The notes beneath the pieces were generated by a model. The model made no database searches. It had not been told where the DNA came from and was given only the letters and a program-made list of their open reading frames with translations. This document shows, one piece after another, positions 46,881 to 55,511 of a DNA stretch of 63,771 bases. Positions within the stretch are counted from its first letter, which is position 1. Every line of letters starts with the position of its first letter. Origin of the DNA: Neiella litorisoli (GTDB lineage Bacteria > Pseudomonadota > Gammaproteobacteria > Enterobacterales > Neiellaceae); the NCBI RefSeq assembly GCF_014773395.1, contig NZ_JACXAF010000028.1, positions 1-63,771 of the forward strand, read 5' to 3'. Position numbers and translations under genes: made by a program.

Positions 46881-49259
46881 ATGACTCATCACTCAAAGTT
46901 GCTGTCCCACTTGATCAAGTGGTCACTTAAGCTGTTTGTCAGAACCCGCGCCATCAGCTCTGAAGCCGTTACCGCTGCGGCTGATCTTCCCATTGTCTAT
47001 GTGTTAGAGCATGACAGCGCGGTCGATACCCTGACCTTAGCAAAAACTGCAAAAGAGCTCGGCCTGCCGTGCCCTTTTGAGGACGGCAGCCGAGTGCTTT
47101 ACATTCACGGTCATCGCTTTCAACGTGGCCATGGTGATCGCTTGCAGGCGGCCATCCAGCAGTTATTGTCTGCTCATCAGCACGATCCCGAACTCAATAC
47201 ACAGCTACTACCCATCACCCACTTTTGGGGCCGAAGCCCAGAAAAAACCAAAGGCACGATTAGTAGCTGGTTCGCCGATCACCCAACGCCAGGTTGGCTC
47301 CGCAAGATATGGATGGTGCTCTTTCTTGGCCGCGACCACTTTATTCGCTTTGCTCCGCCAGTTTCGATTCGCGAATTTGTTAATCGCTATGGCGACGACC
47401 AAACCAGTGTTCAGCGCATAACCCGAGTGGCCCGCGCCCACTTTTTCCGTCAGCGTCTCGCCGCTACGGGGCCGCGATTACCAAATAAAGAACGCATGTT
47501 TAAGGAGTTGACTCGGAATCAGGCGATACGTCAGATCACTGATGCCGATCCAATTAAACAAGAAGCCATGCGGGCCAATGCGCGCGATTACCTGAAAGAG
47601 ATTGCAGCAACCTATTCGAACTCGCTGGTGGTGGTGCTCGATCGGTTTATGACATGGCTGTGGAATCGACTTTATCGCGGGATCAATGTCAATAACATTG
47701 AACAAGTGCGACAACTTGCCGAATCCGGCAAGGAGATCGTTTACGTTCCTTGTCACCGCAGCCACATGGATTACTTGCTGCTGAGCTACGTCATTTATCA
47801 ACAAGGGTTAGTGCCACCGCATATTGCTGCGGGCATTAACCTTAATTTCTGGCCCGCAGGCCCAATCTTCCGCCGTGGCGGCGCGTTTTTTATTCGCCGT
47901 TCATTTCGCGGTAATAAATTGTATTCAACGGTGTTTCGCGAATACCTGAGTTGGTTGATTAAAGAAGGTTTCCCGGTCGAGTATTTTAGTGAAGGTGGTC
48001 GCAGCCGAACCGGTCGTTTGCTAACCCCAAAAACTGGCATGTTAGCAATGACAGTGCAGAGCCAGCTCAGCTCGCAGAGCCGGCCAATCGTGTTGGTGCC
48101 CATTTATCTTGGCTATGAGCACGTCATGGAAGTGACCACTTATCTGAAAGAACTAAAGGGTAAAAACAAAGAAAAAGAAAACTTCTTTGGCACGCTTAAG
48201 ATCCTTCGTAAATTGCGTAACTATGGTCAGGGCTACGTCAATTTCGGTACGCCGATTTCACTCGATGAACATCTCTCTGGATTCGATTCGGATTGGCGTA
48301 ACAACGATCCGGAGGAGCGTCCAAGCTGGCTGTCTGATGCCGTTTCAACACTAGCCCAGCGCTCGATGACCGAAGTTAACAACGCCGCTGCGATCAATGG
48401 CCTGACCTTGGCGGCGATGGCCATTTTGAGCAATGACAATCGCGCCATGAGTGAGCGCTCGCTAGCGTTATTTCTTAACAGCTGTTTGGAATTATCACGT
48501 CTCGCAAGTTATCACCAGAACACCACAGTGCCGCAAGAAGATGGCCACACGCTGCTCAAGCAAACCTTGGAGTTAGAGAAATTCCAAGTCAATGAGGACA
48601 AGCTCGGCAACGTCATTAGCCTCGACCCGTTTGGTCAGGTGGTGATGACCTACTACCGCAATAACATCATTCACTTGTTTGTACTGCCGAGCCTGATGGC
48701 CGCAATCATTGTTGAACGCGGCACAGTCAACAAGTCGCAACTGTTTGCCGATATTGATGCCCTATTCCCGCTGTTGCAAGTTGAGTTATTCCTCAACCCT
48801 TGCCAGAACTGGCGCCAGCAATATTTAGAGAACATTCTGAGTGCGTTTATCCAACTCCAGTGGGTCAGCTGCGATGACGACTTGGTGACCACAAGTAGCA
48901 AGCGCAGTGCTCAACATTTGCAATTGAGTCAGCTTGCCAATGTCGTTGGTGAAACACTGCAACGCTACAGCATTGTGTTGGAGTTACTTGATTTCCGTCA
49001 GGATATTGCTCGCAGTGCCCTGGAGTCCGAATCACGTGCCGTGGCCGAACAATTGGGCAAATTGCACGGCATCAATGCGCCAGAGTTTTTCGACAAACAA
49101 CTGTTCGCCACCTTAACGACGCAGCTTAAAGCCATGGGCTTACTCGACGGCGATGATGGCGCCAAGCAGTCGTTGCAACAATATCGCCAGCTGGTCTCAG
49201 GTTTGGTGTCGAGCGACATCCATAAAAGCATTGAGCAACTGGTTCAACAGCCAAGATAA
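46881..49259 (+). CDS. plsB: Glycerol-3-phosphate acyltransferase PlsB
   Basis: PlsB makes lysophosphatidate at the inner membrane, the first step of phospholipid synthesis. The 792-residue protein has the acyltransferase blocks HRSHMD (HX4D), GGAFFIRRSFRG, EGGRSRTGR and IVLVPIYLGYE. The ATG at 46881 (MTHHSKLL) is preferred; sequence before it (TTATACT at about 46839) looks like a -10 element. Neighbours ubiA and lexA match the E. coli order, but dgkA and ubiC are absent. Confidence 0.95.
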   Translation: MTHHSKLLSHLIKWSLKLFVRTRAISSEAVTAAADLPIVYVLEHDSAVDTLTLAKTAKELGLPCPFEDGSRVLYIHGHRFQRGHGDRLQAAIQQLLSAHQHDPELNTQLLPITHFWGRSPEKTKGTISSWFADHPTPGWLRKIWMVLFLGRDHFIRFAPPVSIREFVNRYGDDQTSVQRITRVARAHFFRQRLAATGPRLPNKERMFKELTRNQAIRQITDADPIKQEAMRANARDYLKEIAATYSNSLVVVLDRFMTWLWNRLYRGINVNNIEQVRQLAESGKEIVYVPCHRSHMDYLLLSYVIYQQGLVPPHIAAGINLNFWPAGPIFRRGGAFFIRRSFRGNKLYSTVFREYLSWLIKEGFPVEYFSEGGRSRTGRLLTPKTGMLAMTVQSQLSSQSRPIVLVPIYLGYEHVMEVTTYLKELKGKNKEKENFFGTLKILRKLRNYGQGYVNFGTPISLDEHLSGFDSDWRNNDPEERPSWLSDAVSTLAQRSMTEVNNAAAINGLTLAAMAILSNDNRAMSERSLALFLNSCLELSRLASYHQNTTVPQEDGHTLLKQTLELEKFQVNEDKLGNVISLDPFGQVVMTYYRNNIIHLFVLPSLMAAIIVERGTVNKSQLFADIDALFPLLQVELFLNPCQNWRQQYLENILSAFIQLQWVSCDDDLVTTSSKRSAQHLQLSQLANVVGETLQRYSIVLELLDFRQDIARSALESESRAVAEQLGKLHGINAPEFFDKQLFATLTTQLKAMGLLDGDDGAKQSLQQYRQLVSGLVSSDIHKSIEQLVQQPR

Positions 49260-49320
49260 CGGCGCCACAGTACGCACCAATAATGGCTATATGGATTGGG
49301 TCAGGCCTGCAGCAGCGGGC

Positions 49321-50205
49321 CTAACCAACCAGCGCCAGGGCTAAACCGCCGCTAATCACCATTCCCACCCAGTTGTTGCTGCGAAATGCCAGAAAGCACG
49401 CGGCTGGCTGTCGCTCGCGAACTAACTGCCATTGCCAGATAAACAGGCCTAGCGCCAACAGCAAAGCGCCAGCAAAAGTAACCTGCATGAGAGCTGCGCT
49501 AACGGCAAAGCCAACTAGGCAAGCAAGGCAAAGTAGTTGCAACATCACAATTGCCAACACATCGAAGCGGCCAAATAAAATCGCCGTCGATTTAATACCC
49601 ACTTTCAAATCATCCGCGCGGTCGACCATGGCATATTGGGTGTCGTAAGCCACAGTCCAAGCCAGATTGGCGGCAAATAGCCACCATGCATGGGCCGGAA
49701 TCGCACCATTAATTGCGGCATAAACCATCGGAATCGCCCAACTAAATGCCGCCCCAAGTACTACTTGAGGCAAGTGTGTGATGCGTTTTGTAAAAGGATA
49801 GATAGTGGCTAACGCCACGGCGACGAATGACAACTGTATGGTGAGTTGATTGAGCGTCAGGACTAAAGCAAAAGCCACTAAACATAGACCCACGAACACG
49901 CCTAACGCTTGTTTCGGCGTCACTTCGCCAGTCACTAGCGGTCTGGTTTTGGTTCGCGCCACAGCACCATCCCAATGGCGATCGGCGTAATCATTAATCA
50001 CACAACCAGCGGATCGCATCAGCACCACGCCCAACATCAAGGCAACAGCGGGCCATGACCAAACGAGTCCTTGCGCAGCATCCAACAACGCCCACAAAGT
50101 TGGCCATAGCAATAGCAAAATACCGACAGGTTTATCTAATCGGCACAGACGAAAAATTCCAGCCCAAGGAAATGGCATCGGTTGTTTAATTGGTTGAGTT
50201 CTCAT
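49321..50205 (-). CDS. ubiA: 4-hydroxybenzoate octaprenyltransferase
   Basis: UbiA prenylates 4-hydroxybenzoate in ubiquinone synthesis. The 294-residue membrane protein has the first Asp-rich motif NDYADRHWD, the region ARTKTRPLVTGEV, and the second motif around YDTQYAMVDRADD. It converges on plsB as in E. coli. ubiC, normally the upstream partner, is not present; a FliL-like gene is divergent instead. A GC-rich hairpin (AGGCC/GGGCCT near 49303-49322) lies in the gap to plsB. Confidence 0.95.
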   Translation of the reverse strand: MRTQPIKQPMPFPWAGIFRLCRLDKPVGILLLLWPTLWALLDAAQGLVWSWPAVALMLGVVLMRSAGCVINDYADRHWDGAVARTKTRPLVTGEVTPKQALGVFVGLCLVAFALVLTLNQLTIQLSFVAVALATIYPFTKRITHLPQVVLGAAFSWAIPMVYAAINGAIPAHAWWLFAANLAWTVAYDTQYAMVDRADDLKVGIKSTAILFGRFDVLAIVMLQLLCLACLVGFAVSAALMQVTFAGALLLALGLFIWQWQLVRERQPAACFLAFRSNNWVGMVISGGLALALVG

Positions 50206-50337
50206 CGTTCAGGACATTACGGCTTTGCTGGCGCCATGCTACCACACAGTCGGATCAGAGTGCGGAAGTTCAGTGGCAATGACGGCTTCAACTAAGTACA
50301 ATAATCAGTCGAACTATAAATTACAGAATTAGGCCCC

Positions 50338-50760
50338 ATGGTTAAAAAAATTTCGACTAGCTGGAGAGCATGGATGTTGCTGGCCGGATTATTATTATCG
50401 CAGCAAGCAGCAGCAGAAAACGCCCCAGCTCCGAACGGCGACTATGCCTATTTCGGCTTTGAACCAGACATAGTCACCAACTATATCCGTAAAGGCCCCA
50501 GCCTCGGCTATATCCGCTTAACAGCTGAAATCATGGTTGCTGGCAATAAAAACTTAGAGCTAGTCGAGCACCATGCGCCCCTGTTACGTGCCGCGTTGGT
50601 CGAGATTTTTGGTAGTCAGCCCGAAGATAAGATCAAATCATTAGCAGGCCGTGAAGAAATTCGCCGCCAGTGCCTCACGACGATCAATGAGTTGTTACAA
50701 CAGGAAACGGGGCAACCGCTAGCGGCGGACATTCTGTTTACTAAATACCTGTATCACTAA
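50338..50760 (+). CDS. FliL-like protein with signal peptide
   Basis: The 140-residue protein has a signal peptide of about 26 residues ending QQAAA/E and a FliL-like domain: YAYFGFEPDIVTNYI, GYIRLTAEIMV and IRRQCLTTINELLQQETG, closing with ILFTKYLYH. FliL normally has a membrane anchor beside the flagellar motor; here the N-terminus looks cleavable, so the product may be periplasmic. It is divergent from ubiA and far from flagellar genes. Similar proteins occur near glpG in Shewanella-type genomes. A motor role is possible but not shown. Confidence 0.75.
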   Translation: MVKKISTSWRAWMLLAGLLLSQQAAAENAPAPNGDYAYFGFEPDIVTNYIRKGPSLGYIRLTAEIMVAGNKNLELVEHHAPLLRAALVEIFGSQPEDKIKSLAGREEIRRQCLTTINELLQQETGQPLAADILFTKYLYH

Positions 50761-50816
50761 GGCGTGTTGACCGTTGCAAAGCGCTGCGCCTCGTCCTGAA
50801 GCGCAGCGATAAACCA

Positions 50817-51641
50817 TTAACGCTTACGAGCGTCAAACCAGCCCTGAACGGCCCCCACCAGCAAACCGCCCAAATGAGCAAAATTGGCCACTTGCTGACC
50901 AAGTAAGCCAGCAAAGCCCAGCACCAACCAAATCAGCATAAAGCCAATGTAGGCCGGCGGCATCGCCAGCTCTGGCTGTTTACGCTGCACCACCGCAACG
51001 TAACCCAGCAGTGCATATACGACGCCGCTTAAACCAAGGAAGTTTGGCCCTACCAGAAAGCCTTGGAGTAGGTTGGAGAACAAGGCACCGACAAGAAACA
51101 GTTCAAGTAGCTTACTGGTGCTGACAACGCGCTCAATACGCCCTCCCAGATACCACCACCAGACCACATTGAACAACAAATGAATCAAGGCGATGTGCAT
51201 CAACGCAGGTGTCCACAAGCGCCAAATCTGCGGCCACTGTTCGGCAAACGGAGCTGGGAAGTGTAACCAACCGAATAAGGTCGACGCCAAGCCAATCTGA
51301 TTCAACAAGCCAATCACCAGACAAGCAATCAAGATAACGAGGGTCACTGGCCCTGCATGCAGCCAAATTTGATGGAGAATCGGCGCGCCACTGCTGCCGT
51401 AATCAAAACTGACACCACTTTGATCGGCGCGCTGCCACGAGGCACTGCGATACCTTGGATGATTTGGATTTTCAGCAAACGCCTGAAATGCCTGTTGCGC
51501 GGCTTGGTAGTGCTCGGCATTCAGTAACTCAATGCAGTAGTAGTGGCCATCAACTCGCACTTCACATGGCATCCGCTGAACCGCCATGTAGTCGACAAAG
51601 GCCTGCGCTAAGCGCGGATCAGTGAGACGTCCCAGCTGCAT
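50817..51641 (-). CDS. glpG: Rhomboid intramembrane serine protease GlpG
   Basis: GlpG cleaves membrane proteins within the bilayer. The 274-residue protein has the cytoplasmic N-terminal domain (1-90), six membrane helices, the catalytic serine in GLSGVVYA (S205) and the catalytic histidine in NFAHLGG (H256); HLLFNVVWWW carries the oxyanion-hole histidine/asparagine pair. It starts 2 bp after glpE, so the two form an operon as in E. coli. Confidence 0.95.
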   Translation of the reverse strand: MQLGRLTDPRLAQAFVDYMAVQRMPCEVRVDGHYYCIELLNAEHYQAAQQAFQAFAENPNHPRYRSASWQRADQSGVSFDYGSSGAPILHQIWLHAGPVTLVILIACLVIGLLNQIGLASTLFGWLHFPAPFAEQWPQIWRLWTPALMHIALIHLLFNVVWWWYLGGRIERVVSTSKLLELFLVGALFSNLLQGFLVGPNFLGLSGVVYALLGYVAVVQRKQPELAMPPAYIGFMLIWLVLGFAGLLGQQVANFAHLGGLLVGAVQGWFDARKR

Positions 51642-51643
51642 GG

Positions 51644-51967
51644 CTAGTTGCTCTCAACGTCGTTGGGGTACTGCTGAGCCCAAGCTTCAAAACCACCATC
51701 AAGACTGTACACCTGCTCAAACCCCTGATTGGCGAGATATTCGGCTGCTGGCTGACTGGAAATGCCGTGATAACAGCACACCACCAGCGGCTGATCGAAT
51801 TCACCATGAAGGACAAAATCGGCCACATTGGTATTGTCGAGGCGCACGGCTCCGAGCATGCGTCCTTGGCCAAAGGCATTGGCATCACGAATATCGGCGA
51901 TCTGCACCTTGCCCTTGGCCAGAAGGGCCTGAGCATCGGCAGGAGAAATACGAGAAAAAGCTGACAT
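51644..51967 (-). CDS. glpE: Thiosulfate sulfurtransferase GlpE (rhodanese)
   Basis: GlpE is a single-domain rhodanese. The 107-residue protein has the active-site loop CCYHGISS with the sulfur-carrying cysteine C65 and the closing FEAWAQQYP helix. The ATG at 51967 has GGAG 6 nt upstream; a TTG one codon earlier is less well placed. It is the first gene of the glpE-glpG pair. Confidence 0.93.
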   Translation of the reverse strand: MSAFSRISPADAQALLAKGKVQIADIRDANAFGQGRMLGAVRLDNTNVADFVLHGEFDQPLVVCCYHGISSQPAAEYLANQGFEQVYSLDGGFEAWAQQYPNDVESN

Positions 51968-52034
51968 CAACGGCTCCTTTGAAAAATCGGAGTCATTGTA
52001 TCAGCCAACAACAGCCGGTGCGATCCGGCTTCTA

Positions 52035-52223
52035 TCAAGCTTCTTTCAGACGCTCATTAAACTCAGCTTGGCGCACATTGAATTGCAATATCTTGTGGGA
52101 AGCTGAAATGGTGCCGCTGCCACCACACAACGAGCAGCTGTATTGTTCGCGGTAAGATTGCTGGCCGTTAGAGCCAACCAAGACTAACGAGCCAGCGCCA
52201 TCGCACTCTGGGCAAATTTCCAT
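52035..52223 (-). CDS. Mini zinc-ribbon protein with DnaJ-type CxxCxGxG motifs
   Basis: The 62-residue protein has two CxxCxGxG motifs (CPECDGAG and CSLCGGSG, about residues 4-11 and 30-37), the repeat unit of the DnaJ zinc-binding domain, followed by a short charged helix. This is just enough to make one zinc site of the DnaJ type. AGGAG lies 9 nt before the ATG. It sits between tdh and glpE on the same strand. I do not know a function; zinc binding is inferred from the motifs. Confidence 0.75.
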   Translation of the reverse strand: MEICPECDGAGSLVLVGSNGQQSYREQYSCSLCGGSGTISASHKILQFNVRQAEFNERLKEA

Positions 52224-52296
52224 TGAGAAACACTCCTGTCAATGCAAGCAACGCCAGACTAATAGTCTGACACTACAGTGGCATGACAGTTGTGTG

Positions 52297-53343
52297 CTAT
52301 TTCGATGACGTCCAATCGAGGATGACTTTGCCACATTGGCCGCTCAGCATGGCATCAAAGCCCTGCTGAAAATCATCAACCGAATAGTGATGGGTGAGCA
52401 TCGGCGTGAGGTCGAGGCCCGACTGCACCAAGCTGGCCATTTTGTACCAGGTTTCAAACATTTCCCGGCCGTAAATGCCTTTGATGGTCAGCCCTTTGAA
52501 AATCACATGGTTCCAGTCGATGGGCATTGATGAAGGAGGGATCCCCAGCAAGGCAACCTTACCGCCATGATTCATCTTGGCAAGCAGATCAGAAAATGCC
52601 GCCGGCACCCCTGACATCTCCATCCCCACGTCAAAGCCTTCGGTCATGCCCAACTCTTTCATCACGTCATCGAGTGATTGTTGGCTGACATCAACTGCTC
52701 TCGTCGCTCCCATCTGGCGAGCCAAATCCAACCGATAGCGATTCACATCTGTGATCACAACATGGCGAGCGCCGCTATGACGCGCGACCGCGGCGGCCAT
52801 AATGCCAATGGGCCCAGCGCCAGTGATCAGCACATCTTCACCGACCAAATCAAACGACAGAGCGGTGTGAACAGCATTACCAAAGGGGTCAAAAATAGCA
52901 GCTAGATCATCACTGATGTCATCCGCTAATTTGAATGCGTTATATGCTGGGATCACTAGATATTCAGCAAAACAACCCGGCCGATTAACACCAACACCTG
53001 TGGTATTACGACACAGGTGTCGGCGACCCGCTCGACAGTTGCGGCAATGGCCACAAGTAATATGGCCCTCACCGGAGACTCGATCGCCAATTGCAAAACC
53101 GCGAACTTCCTGGCCAATAGCAACCACTTCGCCAGCGTATTCGTGGCCCACCACCATAGGCACCGGAATGGTTTGCTGCGACCATTCATCCCATTTGTAG
53201 ATGTGTAAATCAGTGCCGCAAATCGCCGTCTTGTGGATTTTGATCAACAGATCATTATGTCCCAACTCAGGGATTGGCACTTCGGTCATCCAAATGCCTG
53301 GCTCGGCTTTCAGTTTGGCCAGCGCCTTCATGGTTTGAGTCAT
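52297..53343 (-). CDS. tdh: L-threonine 3-dehydrogenase
   Basis: Tdh oxidises threonine to 2-amino-3-ketobutyrate, which Kbl then splits into glycine and acetyl-CoA. The 348-residue zinc alcohol dehydrogenase-type protein has catalytic zinc ligands C42, H67 and E68, structural zinc cysteines C97, C100, C103 and C111, and the NAD site [11 protein letters not shown]. Its ATG overlaps the kbl stop (ATGA). A CAGACT/AGTCTG hairpin (52255-52269) lies just after the gene. Confidence 0.97.
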   Translation of the reverse strand: MTQTMKALAKLKAEPGIWMTEVPIPELGHNDLLIKIHKTAICGTDLHIYKWDEWSQQTIPVPMVVGHEYAGEVVAIGQEVRGFAIGDRVSGEGHITCGHCRNCRAGRRHLCRNTTGVGVNRPGCFAEYLVIPAYNAFKLADDISDDLAAIFDPFGNAVHTALSFDLVGEDVLITGAGPIGIMAAAVARHSGARHVVITDVNRYRLDLARQMGATRAVDVSQQSLDDVMKELGMTEGFDVGMEMSGVPAAFSDLLAKMNHGGKVALLGIPPSSMPIDWNHVIFKGLTIKGIYGREMFETWYKMASLVQSGLDLTPMLTHHYSVDDFQQGFDAMLSGQCGKVILDWTSSK

Positions 53344-54536
53344 TTGCTGATCACTCCAAGTTCTCGACCAACGTCGATGAATGCATCAATCGCCCGATCT
53401 AATTGCGCCTGGGTATGGGCTGCCGACATCTGAGTGCGAATACGGGCTTTACCTTGTGGCACCACAGGAAACGAGAAGCCAACCACATAGATGCCGCGCT
53501 GCATCATGCGCTCAGCCATATCGGCCGCTACCTTGGCATCACCGAGCATCACCGGCACAATGGCGTGATCAGCGCCAGCTAGAGTAAAACCAGCATCTGT
53601 CATACGTTGACGGAAGTACGCACTATTTTGTTTCAGCTGTTGGCGCAGATCGCCACTTTCGCCCAGTAACTTCAAGGTCTGCCGCGACGCACTAACAATC
53701 GCTGGCGCTAACGAGTTAGAAAACAAATAAGGCCGCGAGCGCTGGCGCAACCAGTCAATCACTTCTTTCTTACCGGCAGTATAACCACCAGAGGCGCCAC
53801 CCATGGCTTTTCCTAAGGTACCGGTGATGATGTCGACCCGCTCCATGACATTGTGAAACTCATGGCTTCCCCGCCCCTGTTCGCCGACAAAACCAACAGC
53901 GTGGCTGTCATCAACCATCACCAAGGCGTTGTACTTGTCGGCCAAATCACAAATGGCCGGCAGGTTGGCGATCACCCCGTCCATCGAAAATACCCCGTCG
54001 GTGGCAATCAGCTTGTGGCGAGCGCCGGCTTCATCAGCAGCAATCAGCTGTTGCTCTAATTCAGCCATGTCGTTGTTGCTGTAACGAAAGCGCTTTGCTT
54101 TACACAAGCGCACACCATCAATGATTGAGGCGTGGTTTAGGGCATCAGAAATAATCGCGTCTTCGGCGCCCAACAGGGTTTCAAATAAACCGGCGTTGGC
54201 ATCAAAGCATGACGAATAAAGGATCACATCTTCCATGCCAAGAAATTCAGCCAGCTCAGCCTCAAGCGCCTGATGCTGGTCTTGGGTTCCGCAAATAAAC
54301 CGCACCGAGGCCATACCAAAGCCGTATTGGTCCAAGCCCTGTTTCGCCGCGGCGATCAGCTCTGGGTGGTTAGCTAAACCTAAGTAATTGTTAGCACAAA
54401 GGTTAATCACCTCTTTACCGGAATCGACGCGAATATCGGCATCTTGGGCAGTGACAATGGCGCGTTCAGATTTGAATAAACCTTGCTGACGAACGTCGTC
54501 GAGGCGCTGTGCTAAATCAGTATATAGAGGATGCAT
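53340..54536 (-). CDS. kbl: 2-amino-3-ketobutyrate CoA ligase
   Basis: Kbl is a PLP enzyme of the alpha-oxoamine synthase family. The 398-residue protein has the PLP lysine K243 in [21 protein letters not shown] for cofactor binding and [13 protein letters not shown] near the N-terminus. GGAA precedes the ATG. kbl-tdh forms the standard threonine-degradation operon. Confidence 0.97.
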   Translation of the reverse strand: MHPLYTDLAQRLDDVRQQGLFKSERAIVTAQDADIRVDSGKEVINLCANNYLGLANHPELIAAAKQGLDQYGFGMASVRFICGTQDQHQALEAELAEFLGMEDVILYSSCFDANAGLFETLLGAEDAIISDALNHASIIDGVRLCKAKRFRYSNNDMAELEQQLIAADEAGARHKLIATDGVFSMDGVIANLPAICDLADKYNALVMVDDSHAVGFVGEQGRGSHEFHNVMERVDIITGTLGKAMGGASGGYTAGKKEVIDWLRQRSRPYLFSNSLAPAIVSASRQTLKLLGESGDLRQQLKQNSAYFRQRMTDAGFTLAGADHAIVPVMLGDAKVAADMAERMMQRGIYVVGFSFPVVPQGKARIRTQMSAAHTQAQLDRAIDAFIDVGRELGVISK

Positions 54537-54654
54537 GATGGTTTTCCCAGACTCGGAGCGAATGCCGCGTAGTTTAACGCCAAGGCTGGGGTCGGGTGTA
54601 TGATCCGACAGCTATTTCAACGACAGCAAATGCTGCCGTTTTGGAAACTTGAAC

Positions 54655-55290
54655 TTACAGTTCGCTGCGCGCGCGGTAATTTTGTTGCAAACGCTCAAAC
54701 TCGTCACGGGCCTCTGCCGAGGCATAGGGCTTGACTAACGCAATCAGCTTGACCACACCATCGTACACCGCTGGCACTTCGACTTTGACATCATTGGACT
54801 GACACATTTGAAAGCTGATCCAAAACGCCACAACCAATTTAATCAGCTGAATCAAATCCTCGATGGCATGGTCATCAATGACAATGACACCATTGTCTCT
54901 GAGTGCTTTGAGCACAACGGCGGCGCGACCAGAAACGGCTTCCTGAACATTGAGATAGCGCTGCTGCAGGGTGTGATCGCGCAGCAAAATACCGGGCAAA
55001 CTGGAATAGAAGAAGCGAAAACGCCAAATACTGGAAAATGCCTCGTCGCAATAATCCGCCAGCTTGCTGACGGTCATCGGCCCTTCGGTTGGCTTAAATG
55101 CCGACTCCATATGACTGATGTATTCTTCGAACACACTGTGAATAATGTCTTCTTTATTGCGGAAGTGATAATACAAGTTACCCGGACTAATCCCGAGGTG
55201 GGCAGCAATGTGATTGGTGGTAATCGCCCGTTCGCCAAACTCATTAAATAATTCAATGCTGGCTTGAATAATGCGCTCTTTTGTCTTCAT
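54655..55290 (-). CDS. TetR family transcriptional regulator
   Basis: The 211-residue protein has an N-terminal TetR helix-turn-helix (TTNHIAAHLGISPGNLYYHF, about 24-43) and a helical ligand-binding domain with RFRFFYSSLPGILLRD. It is divergent from the wzi-like gene, and inverted repeats with TTAAC cores lie in the 221-bp gap, so it probably controls that gene and perhaps itself. The ligand is unknown. TetR genes of this type also occur near kbl-tdh in Shewanella. Confidence 0.85.
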   Translation of the reverse strand: MKTKERIIQASIELFNEFGERAITTNHIAAHLGISPGNLYYHFRNKEDIIHSVFEEYISHMESAFKPTEGPMTVSKLADYCDEAFSSIWRFRFFYSSLPGILLRDHTLQQRYLNVQEAVSGRAAVVLKALRDNGVIVIDDHAIEDLIQLIKLVVAFWISFQMCQSNDVKVEVPAVYDGVVKLIALVKPYASAEARDEFERLQQNYRARSEL

Positions 55291-55296
55291 CGCACA

Positions 55297-55357
55297 GTCC
55301 GTGTTAAGTCACTCGATCTACTATGGCATAAGCCGCTGAATTAACACTATATCGGAC
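55297..55357. promoter_or_regulatory. Interrupted inverted repeat upstream of tetR
   Basis: GTCCGTGTTAA (55297-55307) is mirrored by TTAACAC (55341-55347) and, after 5 bp, CGGAC (55353-55357). The left arm begins only 7 bp upstream of the tetR start codon. It may be a split operator for the TetR protein. The wide spacing makes this uncertain. Confidence 0.35.
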
Positions 55358-55409
55358 TCATTCCTATTTCGCTTAACCGGCTCCTGACTTATTTGTCTCG
55401 GGTCACAAT

Positions 55410-55438
55410 CTGACATCGACAAAAAATCCTTTTATAAT
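55410..55438 (+). promoter_or_regulatory. Sigma-70 promoter of the wzi-like operon
   Basis: CTGACA (55410-55415), a 17-bp spacer and TATAAT (55433-55438) give a near-consensus promoter. Transcription would start near 55445, leaving a leader of about 67 nt. Confidence 0.75.
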
Positions 55439-55454
55439 CGACCACCTGGCCGTT

Positions 55455-55481
55455 GTTTTAACCGCTTAATCACGTTAAAAC
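55455..55481. promoter_or_regulatory. 8-bp dyad in the wzi leader
   Basis: GTTTTAAC (55455-55462) and GTTAAAAC (55474-55481) are exact inverted repeats 11 nt apart, just downstream of the predicted transcription start. The TTAAC core is shared with the repeat next to tetR, so it is a candidate operator for the divergent TetR protein; it could also act as an RNA hairpin. Confidence 0.4.
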
Positions 55482-55511
55482 CTATTCTGGAACCTGACAG
55501 GGAAGCCCTCC

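Noticed and set aside
52255-52269. Intrinsic terminator after tdh (CAGACT-AAT-AGTCTG)
   Set aside because: The stem is short and no U-tract follows on the minus strand, so it is noted only as a hairpin in the tdh entry.
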